From: an uncultured Eubacteriales bacterium
GTDB lineage: Bacteria; Bacillota; Clostridia; Oscillospirales; Acutalibacteraceae
DNA: 19,749 nt
Direction: 5' to 3'
Assembly (NCBI GenBank): GCA_934725345.1
Contig: CAKVBG010000017.1
Coordinates: forward strand, 1 to 19,749
A program made the position numbers and the translations under genes. Below are positions 14,437 through 19,749 of this stretch, piece by piece. The notes below the pieces were generated by a model, which worked only from the letters and a program-made list of their open reading frames with translations, did no database searches and was not told the origin of the DNA. The first letter of the stretch is position 1; each line of letters starts with the position of its first letter.

Positions 14437-17400
14437 CAAACTGAAAAATATACTGTCTGGCTTCCCCAAAAAGTGGAAGGTATTGAAAAACTTGAATATC
14501 TAATAAACGATGAACCTCAGGGGACTACAGCAGGAGTCTCTTGTTTAGAACTTGAAAGAGGAACAAAACTTAATTTCTTGATAAAATTTGACCCTCAAAA
14601 TTATTCAAAGCTCAAATGTGAGGATGTAAAAATAAAATCGAGTATCACAGAAGATTTGGACCTCAATATATATGCATATGATGAGTCAGGGAACATTATC
14701 ACCCAAAGCCTCCCTAAAGATTCTTTTATTGACCCAAATCAAACTTACGTTACTTCACCAAAATTTGTAACGGAGAGCGAAGTTTTGACCCTTTCCGGCG
14801 TACAAAAAGATATTTATCAAGCCTTAATAACCTCAGACTATGCAGCAAGTAACGCGTTGGAAGTAAAATATAAAATCTCAAATCAAGAAATTTTTACAGC
14901 AAATAATAGCCCTGAAAATTCATCTATTTCAGTACCCAACTTACATCCAGGTTCGTACCTCAAACTTTGGATATCCCCCACTGCGGCATTTTCAAATTCC
15001 AATCTGGAATTTTATCAAAATAATCAGAAACTCCAACCTGACCCATCTGACGGCAGCTTAACTCTAATTGACATTCGTTCAGATTTGAATATCGAAGTTA
15101 AGGGAGTTGCTAAAAATCAGTACACAGTAAATTTTAAGCCTTCAGATGACGTAAAGTTTAATCTGTTAAACGGTCTTTCTCAAGAAGATAGTATCACGCT
15201 ATATTATGGCGAAAACTGCGAGTTTAATTTGCAAACATCAGCAGATTTGACTAATAAAGAAGTAACCGCTAACAATATAGTTTTAAGACCACAAAACGGT
15301 GTATATACTTTATCAAATGTGACTCAGGATACGGTAGTATCTCTTAAAAACAAAACCGATTCCGAGTATCCTATTTCATTTGAACCTCTAAAAGAAATTT
15401 CCGCATCAATAACTGATTCTCAAGAAAACGAAATTTTAAATTCCACAGTTAAACCCAATGATTCTTTGTCGTTCAAATTTTCAGCAGGCGAAGCATATAC
15501 CCAAAACAAATATAAAATCCTGCTCTATGCCGTCCCTACGGATATTTTAAATTCCTTGCCCGAAGATATTTCCTCTTATCTTCTCACTCCTACCCCCGAA
15601 GGAATATATACCTTAAATTCAGTGGAAGCTCCTTTAACAATCATCCCTAGAGACGTTGAAAAAAACGTTTATACCGTCACAATTTCTAGCGATACTCAAG
15701 AAGCTTCATATGGAGAAGTATCTGCTGAAAAAATTTCTGAAAATCAATTTTCAGTTTCCCATGGCGATACCTTAACTTTTACCCTAACATCCTCACCGGG
15801 ATATGATGCCTCTAGTGCAGTGGTTACCAGTAACGATAGAAACTCGGTTGTTACACACTCCGAAAACGTCTACTCCATTTCAAATGTAACTAAAGATTCA
15901 TATATCGTCATAGAAAGTGTAGATAAAATAAAACATGAAATTTCAATTGATGCTCCGGGTTTTGAGTGCACAGATGAAAATGGAAATAAAATTTCTGAAA
16001 GCTTAAAACTTGAGCATGAATCTGAAACTCTTAAATTCCGTCCAATCTTAAACAAAGGCTATCATCTTAAAGAATCAGGAATAGAAGTTACCTTGAATTC
16101 TGAAAACGCCCAATTAAGTGCTCCTGATCAAGACGGTTTTTATACCCTTTCAAACGTCCAAGCAGATGTGACCTTAAATATTCAAGGCGCCGAAAGAAAT
16201 CCCGTGACAGTCAAATTTCCAAATGAGGAAAAAATTGAAATTAGAAATGCTTCCCAAGGTAATGAGATTCTACCCACAGAAACTCAAATCCCATACGGCT
16301 CAAATTTAGAATTTGAGGTGCGTTCAACTGAAAATGAAAATTTAGAAAATTTAATTGCAACTTCTTCCGACAGTTCAACTGTAGAAAAAATTTCTGATAG
16401 TCCATTAGTTTTTTCACTGAATTCAGTTCATAACGATGCGGAAATCTCACTCACCCAAGCGTCCGCGGATGTTCAGGATTCAAACAGAACGCCTGACTAC
16501 CTGTATCTTGCAAAATCGGTACGATTAGTATCAACTGATGAAGAATTAATATCTGCGGAATTTACAGAAGGAGACCGCTCCATTGATAAAAAAGAATTTA
16601 CGTTTCAACCACAATTGGATATTGAAAAAAACGTTAAGTTAAAATACGACATTGCTCGTTTTGCGTTCAATGTTAAAATTGACTATCCCACTGTAGTAGG
16701 AAACCAACCTTATTACTATGAAGTTTACTCAGATGAAGCTTGTAAGAATAAAGTTGCTGACTATCACTCAGTTAATATTGATAATCAAAATAAAGGTGAG
16801 TTTTCAATGTCTCGCACAGATTATCAAGTAGGCGAATCATATACAAAAACAAAAACAATCTCAAATAGTAATAACGATACAGTAACTATTGGATATAGAT
16901 ACGACAAAGTTTATATAAGACTTAGCCCAACCCCGGCAAAAAAAATTAACGTTAACTTCCCTGATTTAGCAGGAATAAAATTTTATGAAGTATACTTCAG
17001 TAATAATAAATGGTGGAGAAGAAATGCCCCCCTTTCAGCAGGAATTCGCTCATACGAAGAATCATCCGAAACAAATGCATATCCTAGTGTTGTATTCTGT
17101 TACATTCCAGAAGAAGGATACACATTGGAGGGTATAGAACTAAAAGGCAATCCTAAAATTACTATGAAAAGGCTACCTGGCTACACCCGTGCTTTTGTAA
17201 TGGATAATTGTTACACAAAGGATACTATTGAAATAGTAGTAAAAGGACTTGGGAAAAGGAAATTTAAGGCGAATTTTTCAGAATTATCTGAGGGAAGTAG
17301 CTTTAGTATTTCATCTGAGACTTTCGAATATGGAGGAGAAAGTACAGTAATTTCCAGTAATCCCCTACCTGGATATGGAGATGTCGAAGAAATAAAAGTG

Positions 17401-19749
17401 TTTGCAGACGATGGCAAGGAATTTTCAACTAAGGTTCTTCCAATAGAACAAGGAAACAACAATCCAACCATATTTGAAGCGAGAAATTTAGTTAATATTT
17501 CAATGACCAGAGGTGAGAATAATCAATTAAACTTTAAATTTTCCAATGTTAAAGGTAATTTTGAACTACAGGTTATAAGAAAAAAAGAAAGCTATACAGT
17601 AACTTTCCCAAAGGAGTCAGGAATTAGATTCCGAGAATTTGAGAACAACAAAATATTTGATAAAGATAGCACCCAAGACTCTGTAGGTGTGCCATATGGC
17701 TCTTCAGTTTCCTTCTCAATTGAAACCACTGACGACAGTTTAGATATCTCAAACATACAAGTCACGGCAGTAAATACGGAAACTAACATAAGAAACAATA
17801 TATCACGCATAAACAATAGATATACTATCTCCAAAATCACAAATAACACAAAAATAGAAATATCGGGTTACGTTCCTTCTAAAAAACAAGTTGTTTTCAC
17901 GCCCTATGAGGGACTAGTTTTCAAAAATCAAAGTGGAGAGGTTATATCCCAACCTGTAGACGTAAATTATGGAGAAAACATCAGTTTCTCCGTTGAACTT
18001 CAAAACGGATTTTTAAATTCAAAAGTAACCATTCAAGCAGAACCTGCTTCAAGCGGAGAATCTATAGAGCTACCATATAACCCCAATACCAAACTTTACA
18101 CGATAGAGAATATAACTCAAAACTATAGAATCTACGCCTCAGGCATAGAGCTAGATTCTTATCCCTTGAGCTTCACAGTATCTCCGGATATTACTTTCTA
18201 CAACTCCTATGGCACAGAAGCGCTTGTTTCAGAAGATGAATCTCAGAAAAATTTCATAATCAAACAAGTTAGACGTGGCGAGAGTTTCAGCTTTAAAATT
18301 ACTCCTCAAGATGGAAAAGATATTTCCGAAATAGCTGTCTGGTATAGGTTAACTAATTCAAATCGGACGCCAGTTCAAATTCCCTTAGTTAATAACGTAT
18401 ACACAATAGAAAACGTAACTGAACCTCTAACTATTTTCACTTCCAACATCAAGAGTGAACAATACAGTGTTGAAATCAGAACCACCGAAGGAGTTAATTG
18501 CGTTGATACATCAGGAAACACACTACCTTCTTCTATGAAAGTTAACCACGGTGAAAGTATCTCTTTCTCCTTAGCACTGGATTCCGCATATAACCACTCC
18601 ACTCCGGTTGTAAGCATAAAAGGGTCGCTAAACACCCTTTCCCCTGACTCAAATGGAGTCTATCTTTTGGAAAACATCACTGAAAACAAGATAATAGAAG
18701 TTTCCAACGTTACGAAAAACACCTACAAAGTTAAATTCAAGGCCGCAGAAGGAGTAGTGTATAAAACCGTAAAGGGTAAAGTGTTTTCGGAATATTTGGA
18801 TGTTGAATATGGAGGCGCTTTGAAATTTGTGGTTTCGCTCATGGATGCCTATGACTCCTCAATTCCTCGGGTTCTTCTGAACGGTTCAGATGAAATATCA
18901 GGAAGTGCAGGAATTTACACAGTTCAAAATATAAATGATAACATGGAAATAAGCGTTGAAAACGTTGTTAAAAATCCCGAAGAAAAAACTATGGAGGATA
19001 TAATATCTGTTCCTAAAAATATCAATTCATCATCCGACGTAGATAAAGTTGTTGAAGCAACTCAAGCATATAACGAACTCTCAGATGAACAAAAATCTTT
19101 AATAACAAACCTTAGTGAACTGACTTCTGCTCAGGAGAGTGCCAAACTCGTAAACCATACCTCAGGTGAAGTCACAGTTACTAATTTGGATTGGAACATA
19201 AAGCTAGTCGTGACATCCCTAAACGACGATACCCAAGCTATAAGCGAAATGAGTAACGAACTCGAAAGAAGAACCTTGTTAAATCTTTACGAAATGAAAT
19301 TATACGACTTGCTTACAAATGAAGAATTTAAAGTGCCTTACGGTAAAGAAGTAGCTGTGAGCATGCCGTGCCCTGATTTAACTGGATATCAAAATGCTGC
19401 CGTGGTTCACAAAAATTCCGCAGGAGGCATTGAATACCTCAATGTAAATATCAATTCCGGAACCGCTCACTTCAATACTTCTTCATTTAGCCGTTTTGGA
19501 ATAGCTGCGAAAAAAATTCCTAATTTCTCTGAAACTCCTTCGGATATAAAAATTTCTGTGGCTAACTTGGTTGATAACGAAGAAGAACTACAGTCTCTGT
19601 TGGGCGAAGGTCTTACGTCTCAGCTGGGAGAATTAATAAGCACGGAAAACCCGGATGTATCCGATGAAAATTCTCAAGACTCTTCGCAAGACTACGCTTC
19701 TGAAGATGAACCCAATGATTCTTTCTTTGACAAAATCTACAAATGGGCC
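14329..19749 (+). CDS. Giant secreted/surface repeat protein, 3' end beyond the window (at least 1807 residues)
   Basis: I translated the whole stretch: one frame stays open from a TTG at 14329 to the last base, without a stop or frameshift. GGGAGG lies 8 bases before the TTG. A signal peptide is clear: a basic n-region (NKKPSCRKIKKT), a hydrophobic core at about residues 18-32, and likely cleavage after SYS36. The mature chain is rich in Ser, Thr, Asn and Glu, with few Cys. It shows divergent beta-domain units of roughly 90-100 residues, each with a Y-x-V-x-F strand, a later Y/H-G-E-x-I-x-F motif, and a closing Y-T-I-x-N-V-T motif. A more divergent block lies at about 725-1084. After residue 1565 come a FIVAR-like helix, another beta module ending in SSFSRFGIAAKK, and an acidic Ser/Asp linker (about 1772-1798). 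A membrane or wall anchor probably follows. Adhesion or a surface-layer role is plausible but not shown. Confidence 0.9.
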   Translation, partial: MRSLNKKPSCRKIKKTYLTMLISFLFSIFFLGKSYSQTEKYTVWLPQKVEGIEKLEYLINDEPQGTTAGVSCLELERGTKLNFLIKFDPQNYSKLKCEDVKIKSSITEDLDLNIYAYDESGNIITQSLPKDSFIDPNQTYVTSPKFVTESEVLTLSGVQKDIYQALITSDYAASNALEVKYKISNQEIFTANNSPENSSISVPNLHPGSYLKLWISPTAAFSNSNLEFYQNNQKLQPDPSDGSLTLIDIRSDLNIEVKGVAKNQYTVNFKPSDDVKFNLLNGLSQEDSITLYYGENCEFNLQTSADLTNKEVTANNIVLRPQNGVYTLSNVTQDTVVSLKNKTDSEYPISFEPLKEISASITDSQENEILNSTVKPNDSLSFKFSAGEAYTQNKYKILLYAVPTDILNSLPEDISSYLLTPTPEGIYTLNSVEAPLTIIPRDVEKNVYTVTISSDTQEASYGEVSAEKISENQFSVSHGDTLTFTLTSSPGYDASSAVVTSNDRNSVVTHSENVYSISNVTKDSYIVIESVDKIKHEISIDAPGFECTDENGNKISESLKLEHESETLKFRPILNKGYHLKESGIEVTLNSENAQLSAPDQDGFYTLSNVQADVTLNIQGAERNPVTVKFPNEEKIEIRNASQGNEILPTETQIPYGSNLEFEVRSTENENLENLIATSSDSSTVEKISDSPLVFSLNSVHNDAEISLTQASADVQDSNRTPDYLYLAKSVRLVSTDEELISAEFTEGDRSIDKKEFTFQPQLDIEKNVKLKYDIARFAFNVKIDYPTVVGNQPYYYEVYSDEACKNKVADYHSVNIDNQNKGEFSMSRTDYQVGESYTKTKTISNSNNDTVTIGYRYDKVYIRLSPTPAKKINVNFPDLAGIKFYEVYFSNNKWWRRNAPLSAGIRSYEESSETNAYPSVVFCYIPEEGYTLEGIELKGNPKITMKRLPGYTRAFVMDNCYTKDTIEIVVKGLGKRKFKANFSELSEGSSFSISSETFEYGGESTVISSNPLPGYGDVEEIKVFADDGKEFSTKVLPIEQGNNNPTIFEARNLVNISMTRGENNQLNFKFSNVKGNFELQVIRKKESYTVTFPKESGIRFREFENNKIFDKDSTQDSVGVPYGSSVSFSIETTDDSLDISNIQVTAVNTETNIRNNISRINNRYTISKITNNTKIEISGYVPSKKQVVFTPYEGLVFKNQSGEVISQPVDVNYGENISFSVELQNGFLNSKVTIQAEPASSGESIELPYNPNTKLYTIENITQNYRIYASGIELDSYPLSFTVSPDITFYNSYGTEALVSEDESQKNFIIKQVRRGESFSFKITPQDGKDISEIAVWYRLTNSNRTPVQIPLVNNVYTIENVTEPLTIFTSNIKSEQYSVEIRTTEGVNCVDTSGNTLPSSMKVNHGESISFSLALDSAYNHSTPVVSIKGSLNTLSPDSNGVYLLENITENKIIEVSNVTKNTYKVKFKAAEGVVYKTVKGKVFSEYLDVEYGGALKFVVSLMDAYDSSIPRVLLNGSDEISGSAGIYTVQNINDNMEISVENVVKNPEEKTMEDIISVPKNINSSSDVDKVVEATQAYNELSDEQKSLITNLSELTSAQESAKLVNHTSGEVTVTNLDWNIKLVVTSLNDDTQAISEMSNELERRTLLNLYEMKLYDLLTNEEFKVPYGKEVAVSMPCPDLTGYQNAAVVHKNSAGGIEYLNVNINSGTAHFNTSSFSRFGIAAKKIPNFSETPSDIKISVANLVDNEEELQSLLGEGLTSQLGELISTENPDVSDENSQDSSQDYASEDEPNDSFFDKIYKWA
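15121..16500 (+). repeat. First array of about five divergent beta-domain repeats in the giant protein
   Basis: Units begin at about residues 265 (YTVNF), 347 (YPISF), 448 (YTVTI), 537 (EISI) and 626 (VTVKF), a spacing of 82-101 residues. Closing motifs are YTLSNVT (326), YTLNSVE (427), YSISNVT (515), YTLSNVQ (605) and FSLNSVH (695). Middle motifs are YYGEN (292), SHGDT (477) and PYGSN (655). The pattern resembles the divergent InlB-B-type or bacterial Ig-like repeats of Firmicute surface proteins; the family assignment is inference. At DNA level the copies have diverged too far to be called direct repeats. Confidence 0.7.
16501..17580 (+). other. Divergent middle block of the giant protein
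   Basis: Residues 725-1084 lack the Y-T-I-x-N-V-T closing motif. Two segments resemble each other: YYYEVYSDEACKNK and KFYEVYFSNNKWW, suggesting a different domain pair inserted between the two regular arrays. It holds most of the protein's Trp and several of its Cys residues. A transitional unit with EYGGE (about 1000-1004) leads back to the regular repeats. I do not recognise the domain. Confidence 0.45.
17593..18977 (+). repeat. Second array of five beta-domain repeats in the giant protein
   Basis: Units open at residues 1089 (YTVTF), 1188 (VVFTP), 1278 (YPLSF), 1379 (YSVEI) and 1466 (YKVKF). The invariant Gly of the middle motif falls at 1124, 1215, 1317, 1408 and 1495, a spacing of 91, 102, 91 and 87. 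Closing motifs are YTISKIT (1165), YTIENIT (1257), YTIENVT (1358), YLLENIT (1445) and YTVQNIN (1530). The regular spacing makes this the best-preserved part of the array. Confidence 0.75.
19021..19515 (+). other. FIVAR-like helix and following beta module of the giant protein
   Basis: Residues about 1576-1606 contain ATQAYNELSDEQKSLI followed by TNLSELTSAQE, which fits the A-x-x-Y-x-x-L-x-x-x-Q-K-x-x-I-x-N-x-x-x-L-x-x-A pattern seen in FIVAR-type and related helical segments of Gram-positive surface proteins. The next stretch (about 1610-1729) has LYEMKLYDLL, VPYGKEVAVSMPCP, GIEYLNV and SSFSRFGIAAKK. This is the layout of the beta module that often precedes the cell-surface anchor in such proteins. 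The assignments rest on motif resemblance only. Confidence 0.5.

Noticed and set aside
15870..18635. Minus-strand frames of 60-90 codons inside the giant gene
   Set aside because: They are antisense shadows. The plus frame is open throughout with coherent repeat motifs, and none of these frames has a ribosome binding site with a plausible product.

Overview
The window is AT-rich DNA from a low-G+C Firmicute, most likely a spore-forming member of the Clostridia. The evidence is: a cdaA-cdaR pair; a nusB-ispA-dxs order; strong GGAGG-type ribosome binding sites; frequent TTG and GTG starts; sigma-A promoters close to consensus; and one match to the forespore sigma-G promoter consensus in front of a tiny Asn/Gln-rich gene. 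Every assignment comes from reading motifs and gene order; no database search was run.

Layout, left to right. (1) Minus strand, about 5.7 kb down to base 1: an apparent operon cdaA-cdaR-nusB-ispA-dxs, possibly followed by an unidentified gene cut by the window edge. It combines c-di-AMP synthesis, an antitermination factor and two isoprenoid enzymes behind one good sigma-A promoter (5692-5719). (2) Minus strand, 5.7-6.9 kb: a cysteine desulfurase of the SufS/Csd type, transcribed alone, with a hairpin in its leader. (3) Minus strand, 7.1-10.3 kb: metG-tatD-ispF, with a promoter at 10319-10347 and a hairpin terminator at 7041-7077. (4) Plus strand, 10.39-10.57 kb: a 43-residue Asn/Gln-rich peptide gene behind a sigma-G-like promoter, probably a small spore protein. 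(5) Minus strand, 10.6-13.2 kb: an alpha-phosphohexomutase gene followed by ispE, with a promoter at 13231-13259. (6) Minus strand, 13.3-14.2 kb: an M14-family zinc carboxypeptidase without a signal peptide. (7) Plus strand, 14.3 kb to the right edge: a single open frame of at least 1807 codons, starting at a TTG. It encodes a secreted or surface protein with a signal peptide, an array of divergent beta-domain repeats of about 90 residues, a FIVAR-like segment, a further beta module and an acidic linker. It runs off the window.

Functional links. Four isoprenoid genes (dxs, ispE, ispF for the MEP pathway; ispA for prenyl chain elongation) lie within 11.5 kb in three separate transcription units, so the pathway is loosely clustered and not a single operon. 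CdaA and CdaR form a membrane c-di-AMP synthase with its regulator, but the usual downstream partner glmM is absent here; nusB follows instead. The housekeeping block ends at about 13.2 kb. The M14 peptidase and the giant surface protein, which diverge from one intergenic region, look like the accessory part.

No gene-free stretch longer than 300 bases exists. I saw no rRNA, tRNA, CRISPR array, insertion sequence or prophage signature.
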